Source of the DNA: Cupriavidus sp. WGlv3 | GTDB lineage: Bacteria; Pseudomonadota; Gammaproteobacteria; Burkholderiales; Burkholderiaceae | DNA: 64,000 nt | Assembly: GCF_023952475.1 (NCBI RefSeq) | Contig: NZ_JALHRX010000017.1 | Coordinates: 79,437-143,436 of the forward strand | Direction of reading: 5' to 3' | Shown: one piece after another, positions 36,424 through 45,167 of the stretch | How the letters are laid out: every line of letters starts with the position of its first letter | Numbering within the stretch: position 1 is the stretch's first letter | Program-made: the position numbers and the translations under genes | Notes under the pieces: model-generated | What the model was told of the DNA's origin: nothing | Seen by the model: only the letters and a program-made list of their open reading frames with translations | Databases searched by the model: none

Positions 36424-36731
36424 GCGCGGACGTATCCGGAATCGGCACCAAGTGGCTGGCCGGCACGCTGCTCGGCCTGCCGCTGGCGCTGGTGCTGTGC
36501 ACGCTGGCGATCCTGGCCCTGCCGGGCGGCTGGCAAACCGGCATCGTCGCGGCGGTGACGGCCTGCCTGCCGGTGTGGGTCGCGATCATCAGCGCCAGCC
36601 TGCTGTTCCGTTCCAGCCGCAGCGCGTGGCTGTGGCTGGGCGGCGCCAACCTGCTCGGCTTCGGCGCGCTGTGGGCGCTGCGCCTGGCCGGCCTGGCGCC
36701 GGCTGCACTGGCCGCCCTGCCCACCCCCTGA
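36420..36731 (+). CDS. DUF3649-family small membrane protein
   Basis: 103 residues from an ATG that overlaps the preceding stop. Three hydrophobic segments: LAGTLLGLPLALVLCTLAILAL, VAAVTACLPVWVAIISASLLF, and AWLWLGGANLLGFGALWAL. It resembles the DUF3649 proteins that accompany PepSY-domain membrane proteins and siderophore receptors. The PepSY gene begins 10 bp downstream. Function unknown. Confidence 0.72.
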   Translation: MSADVSGIGTKWLAGTLLGLPLALVLCTLAILALPGGWQTGIVAAVTACLPVWVAIISASLLFRSSRSAWLWLGGANLLGFGALWALRLAGLAPAALAALPTP

Positions 36732-36741
36732 GATTGCCATC

Positions 36742-38391
36742 ATGAAAACCGCAACGCTGCGCCTGTACCAGACGCTGCACACCTGGGTCGGCCTGATGGC
36801 CGGCTGGGCCCTGTTTATCGCCTTCTTTGCCGGGGCGGTCACCGTGTTCCACCACGAACTGCATGTCTGGCAATCGCCAGCGCGGCTCAAAGGCAGCGCG
36901 CCGGTCGAGGCCAAGGCCGACCCGGCCGCGGTCGACCGCTTCATGCAGAAGCTGGTCGCGATCCACCCCGAAGCCGCGGCCAGTGCCTACGTGATCATGC
37001 CGTCGGAGGGCGAGCCGAATATCTCGGCCTACTGGCAAGACAAGGCCGGCGAGTGGCAGATGACCACCGACGCGCGCCTGGCCGGCAACGCCGCGATGCA
37101 GCGCGACACTTCGCGCGACCACGTCATGGGCGAGTTGTCGGCGTTCCTGAACAGCCTGCACTATTCGCTGGGCATCCCGGTCGGCGGCATCTATTTCATG
37201 GGCGCGATCTCGGTGCTGTACGGGCTGGCGCTGGTGTCCGGCGTGCTGCTGCACCTGCCGCGGCTGAAGAAGGACCTGTTCGCGGTGCGTCCCGGGCGCA
37301 ACCTCAAGCGCTTCTGGATGGACACCCACAATGTGCTGGGCCTGTTCAGCCTGCCCTTCCACCTGGTCTTTGCCATCACCGGCGCGCTGTTCTGCCTGTC
37401 GCTGGTGCTGATGATGGTGTTCAACACGCTGACCTTCAACGGCCGCCTGTTCGAGGCGGTGCCGACCGCCACCACCGCGGTGCCGGAAGTGGCCGCGGCG
37501 GGCCGCGCGGCGCCGACCCTGCCCACCGCCACGCTGATGCAGATCGCGCGCGAACACGGCGGCGAGCGCTTCACGCCGGAATCGTTCCGCTTCCAGCGCT
37601 ACGGCGACGCCAACGCCGTGGTCGAAGTGCGCGGCACCAGCACGCGGGCGCTCGGCAACCTGGGCTCGGTCGGCATCCACGCCGCCAGCGGCGAAGCCAA
37701 TGCCGGCATGCTGACGGCCAACCAGACCGCCGGCGCGCGCGACAGCAACCACGGGCTCTACAGCGCGCTGTACGCGCTGCATTTCGGCACCTTCGGCGAG
37801 CTGCCGGTGCGGCTGGTCTACCTGCTGGCCGGCCTGGCCGGCGCCTTCCTGTTCTATTCGGGCAACCTGCTGTGGATCGAATCGCGGCGCAAGCTGCGCC
37901 AGGCCGAGCAGCCGCGCGTGCATCGCCTGCTGGCGCAGGCCACCGTGGGCGTCTGCATCGGCTGCTGCATCGGCGTGGCGCTGTGCTTCCCGGCGGCGCT
38001 GCTGTGGCCCGAGCGCGCCGTCAGCCAGACCTATTTCATCGTGTTCGGTCTGGCCTGCGCCTGGGCGCTGCTGCGCCCGCCGGTGCGCGCCGCGGTGGAG
38101 CTGCTGTATGCCGCCGCGCTGGCCGCGCTGACGGTGCCGCTGTCGAACGCGATCCTGACCGGCGACCACCTGCTGCACAGCATCCCCAGCGGGCACTGGA
38201 TCATCGCCGGCTTCGACCTTGGCGCGATCGCGCTGGCCGCGGGCTTTGTCGCGCTCGCCCGCGCCACCGCGCGCCGCGCCCGCAGCGGACCGGCGGAATC
38301 GGTCTGGGCCATGCCACGGGCAGGGCTGGCGCAGCCCGCCGCCAGCGCTGCCGCCGGGGCCAAGGCGATGTCCGGCACCGAGACGCGCTGA
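36742..38391 (+). CDS. PepSY-associated TM-helix domain protein (iron-regulated)
   Basis: 549-residue inner-membrane protein. The N-terminal TM helix HTWVGLMAGWALFIAFFAGAV is the PepSY-TM signature; large periplasmic loops alternate with TM pairs (about five to eight helices in total), and the cytoplasmic GRNLKRFWMDTHNVLGL box is typical. Members of this family in iron clusters are thought to help siderophore or ferric-complex reduction, by analogy with FoxB and PiuB. It is the last gene of the Fur-linked operon and is followed by a terminator. No TonB-dependent receptor is adjacent in this window. Confidence 0.85.
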   Translation: MKTATLRLYQTLHTWVGLMAGWALFIAFFAGAVTVFHHELHVWQSPARLKGSAPVEAKADPAAVDRFMQKLVAIHPEAAASAYVIMPSEGEPNISAYWQDKAGEWQMTTDARLAGNAAMQRDTSRDHVMGELSAFLNSLHYSLGIPVGGIYFMGAISVLYGLALVSGVLLHLPRLKKDLFAVRPGRNLKRFWMDTHNVLGLFSLPFHLVFAITGALFCLSLVLMMVFNTLTFNGRLFEAVPTATTAVPEVAAAGRAAPTLPTATLMQIAREHGGERFTPESFRFQRYGDANAVVEVRGTSTRALGNLGSVGIHAASGEANAGMLTANQTAGARDSNHGLYSALYALHFGTFGELPVRLVYLLAGLAGAFLFYSGNLLWIESRRKLRQAEQPRVHRLLAQATVGVCIGCCIGVALCFPAALLWPERAVSQTYFIVFGLACAWALLRPPVRAAVELLYAAALAALTVPLSNAILTGDHLLHSIPSGHWIIAGFDLGAIALAAGFVALARATARRARSGPAESVWAMPRAGLAQPAASAAAGAKAMSGTETR

Positions 38392-38407
38392 CGCTGCACC
38401 ACCGCCA

Positions 38408-38436
38408 AAAAAACGGACGCCGCGGCGTCCGTTTTT
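38408..38436 (+). terminator. Intrinsic terminator of the PepSY operon
   Basis: Stem AAACGGACGC / GCGTCCGTTT with a short CGCG loop and five T, 20 bp after the PepSY gene stop. A-rich on the left, so possibly bidirectional. Confidence 0.85.
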
Positions 38437-38490
38437 GTTCTCGTGGCTGCCCTACACTACCTGAGGTCAACCACCGCGAGCCCGACCATC

Positions 38491-38730
38491 ATGGAACCGA
38501 CCTTCCACCAGTTTTCAGAACTGTTCGACCAGCTTGGCCTGGCGTCCGACGAAGCCAGCATCCGCGCCTTCATCGGCGAGCATGCGCCGCTGCCCGAGAC
38601 CCTCGACCTGGCCGAAGCCCCATTCTGGACGCCCGCCCAGGCCGCCCTGCTGCGCGACGAGCTGCTCGACGACGCCGACTGGGCCGAAGTCGTCGACCAG
38701 CTCAACCTCGCGCTGAGACAGCCAGCCTGA
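38491..38730 (+). CDS. DUF2789-family small protein
   Basis: 79 residues, acidic, no signal peptide or membrane segment. The N-terminus MEPTFHQFSELFDQLGL and the motif LAEAPFWTPAQAALLRDEL fit the DUF2789 family. Function unknown. It is convergent with the cystathionine beta-lyase-like gene, 26 bp away. Confidence 0.8.
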   Translation: MEPTFHQFSELFDQLGLASDEASIRAFIGEHAPLPETLDLAEAPFWTPAQAALLRDELLDDADWAEVVDQLNLALRQPA

Positions 38731-38756
38731 CGTTGTCGCCCGATCAGGCGGCCGGA

Positions 38757-39980
38757 TCAGGCAACCAGCGTGGCCTCGAGCGCCTGGCGCAGGTCGGCGA
38801 TCAGGTCGCGCGTGTCTTCCAGGCCGATATAGAGCCGCACCAGCTCGCCGGTATCGTGCCAGCCGGCAGGAGGCCAGGTGCCCTCCGGGCGCATGCCTTG
38901 CACGTGGTACGGCACCGCCAGGCTGTGCGCGCCGCCCCACGACCAGCCGATGGCGAACAGCTGCAGGGCCTCGACGAAGGCATCGACCTGCTGGCGCGTA
39001 TAGCGCTCGCGCAGCACGATGGCGAACAGCCCGCTGGCGCCGGTGAATTCGCGCCGCCAGTTGGCATGGCCGGGACAGTCCGGCAGCGCGGGATGCAGCA
39101 CGCGCGCCACCTCCGGCCGCTGGCGCAGCCATTCGGCCACCTCGCGCGCGGCGCGGTCATGCGCCGCCAGGCGCACCGGCAGGCTCGGCAGCGCGCGCAG
39201 CACCAGGTGGCAGTCGTCGGCGGACACGCCCCAGCCCATCAGCATGCGGGCGCGCCTGAGCCGGCCGTGCAGGCCGTCGTCGCAGGTCAGCACCGCGCCC
39301 ATCAGCACGTCGCTGCCGCCGGACTGGTACTTGGTCAGCGCCTGCACCGAGATATCGATGCCCAGCTCGAACGGGCGGAAGTAGACGCCGGCCGACCAGG
39401 TATTGTCGATCGCGGTCAGCACGCCGCGCGCCCGCGCGGCGGCGACGATGGCGCCGCAGTCGGGCACCTCCATCGTCACCGAGCCGGGGGATTCCATCCA
39501 GATCAGGCGCGTGTTGGGCTGGATCAGCGCGGGCACTGCGGCGGCGTCCATGGGATCGTAGTAGCGCACGGTCACGCCGAAGTCGCGCGCCAGCCACTCG
39601 CCGTGGTCGCGGTTGGGGCCATAGACGTTATGCGGCACCAGCACGTCGTCGCCGCTCTTGAGCAGCGCGAAATACACCAGCGAGATCGCCGCCAGGCCCG
39701 ACGGCTGCAGCAGCGTGTGGCGCGCGCCCTCCAGCAGCGCCAGGTGCTGGCACAGCGCCTCGCTGGTCGGCGTGGCATGCAGGCCGTAGCGCCAGTAGGT
39801 GGTGGCGCCGTCGCCATGCGCGCGCAGTTCGGCGAGGTTGCGGAACACCACGGTCGAGCCGCGGTGGGTGGCCGGGGAGAACGAGGCAAAGCCCGGGGCG
39901 ATGTCCAGCTCGGGCTGGACCGCGACGGTCTGCAGGTAATGGGCGGGGGATGCGGGCTTGTCGGATGGCGAATCGGACAC
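38757..39980 (-). CDS. metC: Cystathionine beta-lyase-like PLP enzyme (Cys/Met metabolism)
   Basis: PLP-dependent lyase of the Cys/Met metabolism family, MetC-like; likely splits cystathionine to homocysteine, pyruvate and ammonia. 407 residues from a GTG start with AAGGAAA 6 nt upstream; an in-frame ATG at 40016 gives 419. Landmarks: YGLHATPTSEALCQHLALLEG, the Asn/Asp site TAIDNTWSAGVYFRP, and the PLP lysine in SVQALTKYQSGGSDVLMG. Substrate specificity within this family (beta-lyase, gamma-lyase, gamma-synthase) is not certain from sequence. Confidence 0.85.
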   Translation of the reverse strand: MSDSPSDKPASPAHYLQTVAVQPELDIAPGFASFSPATHRGSTVVFRNLAELRAHGDGATTYWRYGLHATPTSEALCQHLALLEGARHTLLQPSGLAAISLVYFALLKSGDDVLVPHNVYGPNRDHGEWLARDFGVTVRYYDPMDAAAVPALIQPNTRLIWMESPGSVTMEVPDCGAIVAAARARGVLTAIDNTWSAGVYFRPFELGIDISVQALTKYQSGGSDVLMGAVLTCDDGLHGRLRRARMLMGWGVSADDCHLVLRALPSLPVRLAAHDRAAREVAEWLRQRPEVARVLHPALPDCPGHANWRREFTGASGLFAIVLRERYTRQQVDAFVEALQLFAIGWSWGGAHSLAVPYHVQGMRPEGTWPPAGWHDTGELVRLYIGLEDTRDLIADLRQALEATLVA

Positions 39981-40132
39981 GGCGGTTTCCTTGCTGGCTG
40001 CCGGCCGGCTGCACAACTCCGAGTGCGGCGGAGTGTGGCACGGTCAGGCATGAGACGCGATGAGCCTCCGAGCTTACCAGCAAATGCCGCCCGCGCCACC
40101 GGGAGGCTTCAGCGCGTGGCGTCGGAAAAGGC

Positions 40133-40756
40133 TTACCAGCCGGAAATCGACGACTTTGGCGGCGGCGGCGCGTAGGTGACGCCGCTGTTGGGCGTCATGT
40201 CGAACGGGGGAATCACCAGCATGCCGAGCGGGCGGATGAAGAACGGCAGCACGATGGCGGTATTCAAGGCATCGGTCCAGGTGCCGCGCACGGCGCCGCT
40301 GGCGTCGATGGTGCCTTCCCAGTTGCCGGACACCCGGGTGCCGTCGTCGGACTCCTCCATCAGGAAGGCGCCGTCTTCCCACTCGCCGGCCAGCAGGCGC
40401 ACGCCGGCGCCGCGGCCGCTGTACTCGCCGCGTACGCTGTCGCGCTCGTCCGGCTTGGGGCCCAGGCGCAGGCGCACCGGCTGGTCGCCGACCTTGCCGA
40501 CATAGACCGGCAGCGACGCATACTCCGGCCGCGGTGCCAGCGGCCTGGCGGAGCCGGTTGACAGCGCCGCGCCGCGGCGGGCCTCGCCGTCGCGGATGGC
40601 CTGGTTCAGGCCCAGGGCTTCACCGCCGGCAGCGGCGCCGTTCAACGGGCCGGTCGACAGCTCGGTTGCCGGCGCCGCCTGCGCCGCGCCCGCCAGGGCG
40701 AGCACGGCGGCGGCGCCAAGGGTCGTGCAAAGGTCGATCAGCCGGGCCACGCGCAA
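40133..40756 (-). CDS. Secreted protein of unknown function downstream of bktB
   Basis: About 207 residues from a TTG start that has GAGG 6 nt upstream; a GTG at 40750 is the alternative and no ATG fits. An N-terminal signal peptide (GAAAVLALAGAAQA) is followed by a beta-rich region (LPVYVGKVGDQPVRLRLG, GVRLLAGEWEDGAFLMEE, GNWEGTIDASGAVRGTW) and a hydrophobic C-terminal part ending in PPPPKSSISGW. The start lies 8 bp after the bktB stop, so it is probably translated from the same mRNA. Probably periplasmic or outer-membrane associated. Function unknown. Confidence 0.65.
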   Translation of the reverse strand: MRVARLIDLCTTLGAAAVLALAGAAQAAPATELSTGPLNGAAAGGEALGLNQAIRDGEARRGAALSTGSARPLAPRPEYASLPVYVGKVGDQPVRLRLGPKPDERDSVRGEYSGRGAGVRLLAGEWEDGAFLMEESDDGTRVSGNWEGTIDASGAVRGTWTDALNTAIVLPFFIRPLGMLVIPPFDMTPNSGVTYAPPPPKSSISGW

Positions 40757-40764
40757 GGCAATCC

Positions 40765-41949
40765 TCAGATCCGTTCGAAGATGGCGGCAATCCCCTGCCC
40801 GCCGCCGATGCACATCGTCACCAGCGCATAGCGACCCTGCACGCGGTTCAGTTCGTGCAGCGCCTTCACCGTGATCAATGCGCCGGTGGCGCCGATCGGG
40901 TGGCCCAGCGAGATGCCCGAGCCGTTCGGGTTGACCTTGGCCGGGTCCAGGCCAAGCGCCTTGCTGACCGCACAGGCCTGCGCGGCAAAGGCCTCGTTGG
41001 CTTCGATCACGTCCAGGTCCGACACCTGCAGGCCGGCACGCTCGAGCGCGATCTTGGTCGCCGGCACCGGGCCGATGCCCATGGTCTTGGGGTCGACGCC
41101 GGCATGGCCGTAGGACACCAGGCGCGCCAGCGGCTTCAGGCCGCGGCGCTCGGCCTCGGCACGCTCCATCATCACCACCGCGGCGGCGGCGTCGTTCAGG
41201 CCCGAGGCATTGCCGGCGGTGACGGTGCCGTTTTCCTTGACGAAGACCGGCTTGAGCTTGGTCATGTCGTCCATGGTGGCGTCATGGCGCACATGCTCGT
41301 CGGTGTCGAAGGTGACCTCGCCCTTGCGGCCCTTGCTCACCACCGGGACGATCTGCTCCTTGAAGTAACCGGCCTTGATCGCGGCCGAAGCGCGGCGGTG
41401 CGATTCCAGCGCGGCTTCGTCCTGCTGCGCGCGCGAGATCTCGTATTCCTTGGCGACATTCTCCGCGGTCACGCCCATGTGGATGCGGTGGAACGGGTCG
41501 TGCAGCGCGCCCAGCATCATGTCGACCAGGCCGGCATCGCCCATGCGCGCGCCCCAGCGTGCCGCCGGGGCCAGGTACGGGGCGCGGCTCATGCTTTCGG
41601 CGCCGCCGCCGATGGCGACCTCGGCATCGCCCAGCAGGATGGTCTGCGCGGCGCTGACGATGGCCTGCAGGCCCGAGCCGCACAGCCGGTTGACGGTCAG
41701 CGCCGGGGCGTTGACCGACACGCCGCCGTTGACGGCGGCGACGCGGCCCAGGTACATGTCGCGCGGCTCGGTCTGGATCACGTTGCCGAACACCACATGG
41801 CCGACGTCGTCGCCGGACACTTGCGCGCGGGCCAGCGCCTCGCGCACCACCAGCGCGCCCAGCTCGGCCGGCGCCACGTCCTTCAGGCTGCCGCCAAAGG
41901 TTCCGATCGCGGTACGGACACCGCTCACTACTACGACTTCACGCGTCAT
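40765..41949 (-). CDS. bktB: Beta-ketothiolase BktB
   Basis: Condenses acetyl-CoA with acetyl- or propionyl-CoA; in C. necator it supplies 3-hydroxyvalerate monomers. 394 residues from MTREVVVVSGVRTAIG, the known BktB N-terminus. Catalytic Cys near 90 (NRLCGSG), His near 350 (GHPIGATGA) and Cys near 380 (CIGGGQG). As remembered, it differs from the H16 protein at only a few positions (SVNAP in place of TINAP, EISRA in place of DISRA). TATACT at 41983-41988 (minus strand) is a likely -10. It lies about 6 kb from the phaCAB operon. Confidence 0.96.
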   Translation of the reverse strand: MTREVVVVSGVRTAIGTFGGSLKDVAPAELGALVVREALARAQVSGDDVGHVVFGNVIQTEPRDMYLGRVAAVNGGVSVNAPALTVNRLCGSGLQAIVSAAQTILLGDAEVAIGGGAESMSRAPYLAPAARWGARMGDAGLVDMMLGALHDPFHRIHMGVTAENVAKEYEISRAQQDEAALESHRRASAAIKAGYFKEQIVPVVSKGRKGEVTFDTDEHVRHDATMDDMTKLKPVFVKENGTVTAGNASGLNDAAAAVVMMERAEAERRGLKPLARLVSYGHAGVDPKTMGIGPVPATKIALERAGLQVSDLDVIEANEAFAAQACAVSKALGLDPAKVNPNGSGISLGHPIGATGALITVKALHELNRVQGRYALVTMCIGGGQGIAAIFERI

Positions 41950-42064
41950 GACTGTCTCCATCCAGGTTATGTTGCACCGCACAGTATAGCCGCAGCGCAG
42001 CCGAAGCGAACGGTCGTACTTTTACCTAATGGCAGCCGTGCCGGCATCGTCCGCCGGGACTAGC

Positions 42065-43444
42065 TCAGACCTCGCCCCACAGGTCGTGGCCGTCGGCGCC
42101 GGTGATCTTCACGTCGACGAACTCCCCTGCGCGATAGCGTCGCGAAGTGCGCCGCGCCGGCGCGATATAGACCAGGCCGTCGATTTCCGGCGCATCCGCC
42201 GACGAGCGGCCGATGCCGCCATCCTGGTTGACCTCGTCAACCAGCACGCGCAGGGTCTGGCCGACCTTGCGCTGCAACCGGCGCGCGGACACCGCCTCGG
42301 CCACTTCCATGAAGCGGGCGCGGCGTTCCTCGCGCACTTCGTCGGGCAGCGCGCCCGGCAGGTCGTTGGCCGTAGCGCCCTCAACCGGCGAATAGGCGAA
42401 GCAGCCGACGCGGTCCAGTTCGGCCTCGGCAATGAAGTCCAGCAGCGCCTGGAACTCGGCCTCGGTCTCGCCCGGGAAGCCGGCGATAAAGGTGCTGCGG
42501 ATGGTCAGTTCGGGACAAATCTCGCGCCAGGCGCGGATGCGGTCCATGGTCTTCTCGGCGTTGGCCGGGCGCTTCATGCGTTTGAGCACGTCGGGGTGGG
42601 CGTGCTGCAGCGGCACGTCCAGATACGGCAGCACGTGGCCGTTGTTCATCAGCGGGATGATCTCGTCGACGTGCGGGTACGGGTACACATAGTGCAGGCG
42701 CACCCAGGCGCCATACTGCGCGGCCAGCTCGCCCAGCGCCGCGACCAGCTCGGTCATGCGGGTCTTGAGCGGACGGCCGTTCCAGAAGCCGGTGCGGTAC
42801 TTCACGTCGACGCCGTAGGCGCTGGTGTCCTGCGAGATCACCAGCAGCTCCTTGACCCCGGCCTTGAACAGGTTCTCGGCCTCCAGCATGACCTCCGCCA
42901 CCGGGCGCGAGACCAGGTCGCCGCGCATCGACGGGATGATGCAGAACGAGCAGCGGTGGTTGCAGCCCTCGGAGATCTTCAGGTAGGCGTAGTGCTTGGG
43001 CGTGAGCTTGATGCCGGCGGCCGGCACCAGGTCGGTGAACGGGTCGTGCGGCTTGGGCAGATGCGTGTGCACCGCCTGCATCACCTCGCCCAGCGCGTGC
43101 GGGCCCGTCACGGCCAGCACCTTGGGATGCACCGACGACACGATGTCGTGACCCGCCGCGTCCTTCTTCGCGCCCAGGCAGCCGGTAACGATGACCTTGC
43201 CGTTCTCGGTCAGCGCTTCGCCGATCGCGTCCAGGCTTTCCTGCACCGCTTCGTCGATAAAGCCGCAGGTGTTGACCACGACCAGGTCGGCGCCGTCATA
43301 GGTGCCGCTGATGGTGTAGCCTTCGGCGCGCAGCTGCGTGATGATCTGCTCGGAGTCGACCAGCGCTTTGGGGCAGCCGAGGGAAACGAATCCCACACGC
43401 GGACTATGGTCTTTCTGGTTCGTTGCTTCTGAGGGGTTTTTCAC
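42065..43444 (-). CDS. rimO: Ribosomal protein uS12 methylthiotransferase RimO
   Basis: Radical-SAM enzyme that methylthiolates Asp89 of ribosomal protein S12. 459 residues. The N-terminal cluster-binding domain has GFVSLGCPKALVDSE and VVNTCGFIDEA. The radical-SAM cluster is CNHRCSFC near 163-170, followed by IPSMRG, which separates RimO from MiaB. A TRAM domain ends the protein. Downstream of dusC on the same strand, with a 160-bp gap. Confidence 0.96.
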   Translation of the reverse strand: MKNPSEATNQKDHSPRVGFVSLGCPKALVDSEQIITQLRAEGYTISGTYDGADLVVVNTCGFIDEAVQESLDAIGEALTENGKVIVTGCLGAKKDAAGHDIVSSVHPKVLAVTGPHALGEVMQAVHTHLPKPHDPFTDLVPAAGIKLTPKHYAYLKISEGCNHRCSFCIIPSMRGDLVSRPVAEVMLEAENLFKAGVKELLVISQDTSAYGVDVKYRTGFWNGRPLKTRMTELVAALGELAAQYGAWVRLHYVYPYPHVDEIIPLMNNGHVLPYLDVPLQHAHPDVLKRMKRPANAEKTMDRIRAWREICPELTIRSTFIAGFPGETEAEFQALLDFIAEAELDRVGCFAYSPVEGATANDLPGALPDEVREERRARFMEVAEAVSARRLQRKVGQTLRVLVDEVNQDGGIGRSSADAPEIDGLVYIAPARRTSRRYRAGEFVDVKITGADGHDLWGEV

Positions 43445-43604
43445 GTTGGAATCCGAATGTGGGGCAAGGCGCGGCGCCCGGACTGTGGGTCACGGGAACA
43501 ATGCCGCCAGGCGCGAAACAGGCAATCGCGCATTTTAACCGTTTGCCGGAATTTGCCGGCGCCTGACGCACGACATGCTGCACCAGGCCACAGTCAGGCC
43601 GACG

Positions 43605-44561
43605 TCACTTGGCGCTTTGCAGGCCTTGCAGGACCTGGGCGATCTGCAGCGAGTCCTGCATGCGCCGGATCGCCGCATGCAGTTCGCCCGCCTGCGGCCA
43701 GGTCCGCTTCAGGTAGCTGAGCCAGAGCTTGACGCGTCCATGCTCGTGGCATGAGGCGATGCGGGCATGCAGCTTGTTCAGGTACGCCGCGATCAGGCCC
43801 AGCACCAGCGGCCATTCTTCGGCGGACGCCGTGCTGGCCATCTGGCCGCGAATGCGCAGGGCCAGGAACGGGTCCGAGACCGCGCCGCGGCCGATCATGA
43901 CGTCGTCGCAGCCGCTGACTTCGCGGCAGCGCGCCCAGTCCGCGACGGTCCAGACGTCGCCATTCGCTATCACGGGTATGTCGACGGCTGCCGCAATGCG
44001 CGCGATCCAGTCCCAGTGGGCCGGCGGCCGGTAGCCGTGGTCGCGCGTGCGGGCATGCACCACCAGCGAGGCCGCGCCGCCTTCGGCCAGCGCGGTGGCG
44101 CAATCGATGGCCAGCGCGGTATCCGAGACGCCCAGCCGCATCTTGGCAGTCACCGGAATATTGGCCGGCACCGCGGCGCGCACCGACGCGACGATCCGGT
44201 TCAGCAGCGCCGGATTGGTCAGCAGCATCGCACCGCCGCCATGCCGGTTGACCACCTTGGCGGGACAGCCGAAATTCAGGTCTATGCCGTGCGGCGACAA
44301 GGTCGCGGCATAGGCGGCATTGCGCGCCAGCCACTCGGGATCGCTGCCGAGCAGCTGGATCACCATCGGCGTGCCGCTGCGGGTATGGCCGCCGGACTGG
44401 ATCTCGGGCGTGTCGCGCTCATAGACCCGCGCCGGCAGCAGCGATCCTGTCACCCGCACGAATTCCGACACGCAGCCGTCGTAACCGCCGGTATCGGTCA
44501 GCACATCGCGCAGCACATAGTCGGCAAGCCCCTCCATCGGGGCCAGGAACAGCCGGCTCAT
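43605..44561 (-). CDS. dusC: tRNA-dihydrouridine(16) synthase DusC
   Basis: FMN- and NADPH-dependent reduction of U16 in the tRNA D-loop. 318 residues. The N-terminus MSRLFLAPMEGLADYVLRD is characteristic of DusC. The active site is LNFGCPAKVVNRHGGGAML with the catalytic Cys near 98; the FMN-phosphate region is IANGDVWTVADW and MIGRGAVSDPFLA. It lies upstream of rimO on the same strand. Confidence 0.94.
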   Translation of the reverse strand: MSRLFLAPMEGLADYVLRDVLTDTGGYDGCVSEFVRVTGSLLPARVYERDTPEIQSGGHTRSGTPMVIQLLGSDPEWLARNAAYAATLSPHGIDLNFGCPAKVVNRHGGGAMLLTNPALLNRIVASVRAAVPANIPVTAKMRLGVSDTALAIDCATALAEGGAASLVVHARTRDHGYRPPAHWDWIARIAAAVDIPVIANGDVWTVADWARCREVSGCDDVMIGRGAVSDPFLALRIRGQMASTASAEEWPLVLGLIAAYLNKLHARIASCHEHGRVKLWLSYLKRTWPQAGELHAAIRRMQDSLQIAQVLQGLQSAK

Positions 44562-44822
44562 GGCAGGCGCCGCGCCGCGGGCACCGGCGTCGGACAGGAA
44601 GATTGGAGAAGGTGGAACATGGGACGCCGCGCAAACAAGGCGAGTCCCAGACTGAGCCGCCCAAAGATGCGATACCGAGGCCCCGGATGGGGCAAAGCGC
44701 GCATTCTACCTGCTTTGGGATGGGGCGGTTTTTCGGGAATCGGTGATTCCACGGAGGCAGTCAATCGCGCACGCTGCCACAGACAGTGCACGCTACCTCG
44801 CGAAGAACCTGAGAATGTGCCA

Positions 44823-45113
44823 ATGAAAGAACCAACCCGCCCGTGGAATTCGCCGAAGCAACTGCGCAGCCAGCAGCAAATCGCCGCCTACCTGGACGCC
44901 TGCCTGGCCGAAGCCGGCGACGACGATCGCTTCATTGCTTACGCGCTCGGCGTGGTCGCACGCGCCCGCGGCATGACGCGGCTGGCCCGCGAAACCGGCC
45001 TGTCGCGCGAAAGCCTCTACCGTTCGCTGTCTGGCGAAGGCAATCCGGAGTTCGGGACGATCTGGAAGGTGATGCGGGCGCTGGGGATTCGCCTGCATGC
45101 GAGCGCCGGCTGA
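44823..45113 (+). CDS. Addiction-module antidote-like HTH protein without a partner toxin
   Basis: 96 residues. The segment ARARGMTRLARETGLSRESLYRSLSGEGNPEFGTIWKVMRALGIRLHA is the helix-turn-helix of the HigA-like putative antidote family usually encoded just after a RelE/ParE-type toxin. No toxin ORF is found in the 261 bp upstream or in the 54 bp before phaR. It is therefore an orphan antitoxin or a DNA-binding regulator derived from one. It stands on the plus strand, convergent with phaR, whose 3' end lies 54 bp away. Confidence 0.82.
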   Translation: MKEPTRPWNSPKQLRSQQQIAAYLDACLAEAGDDDRFIAYALGVVARARGMTRLARETGLSRESLYRSLSGEGNPEFGTIWKVMRALGIRLHASAG

Positions 45114-45167
45114 GCGCCGGCCCGGGGGCGGATGCGCGGCGGGCGCCCGGCCCGCCGGCGCTTGTTG

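Noticed and set aside
44562..44822. Toxin gene upstream of the antidote-like gene
   Set aside because: All frames were examined for a RelE/ParE-type basic protein of 80-110 residues; none has suitable length, start or motifs.
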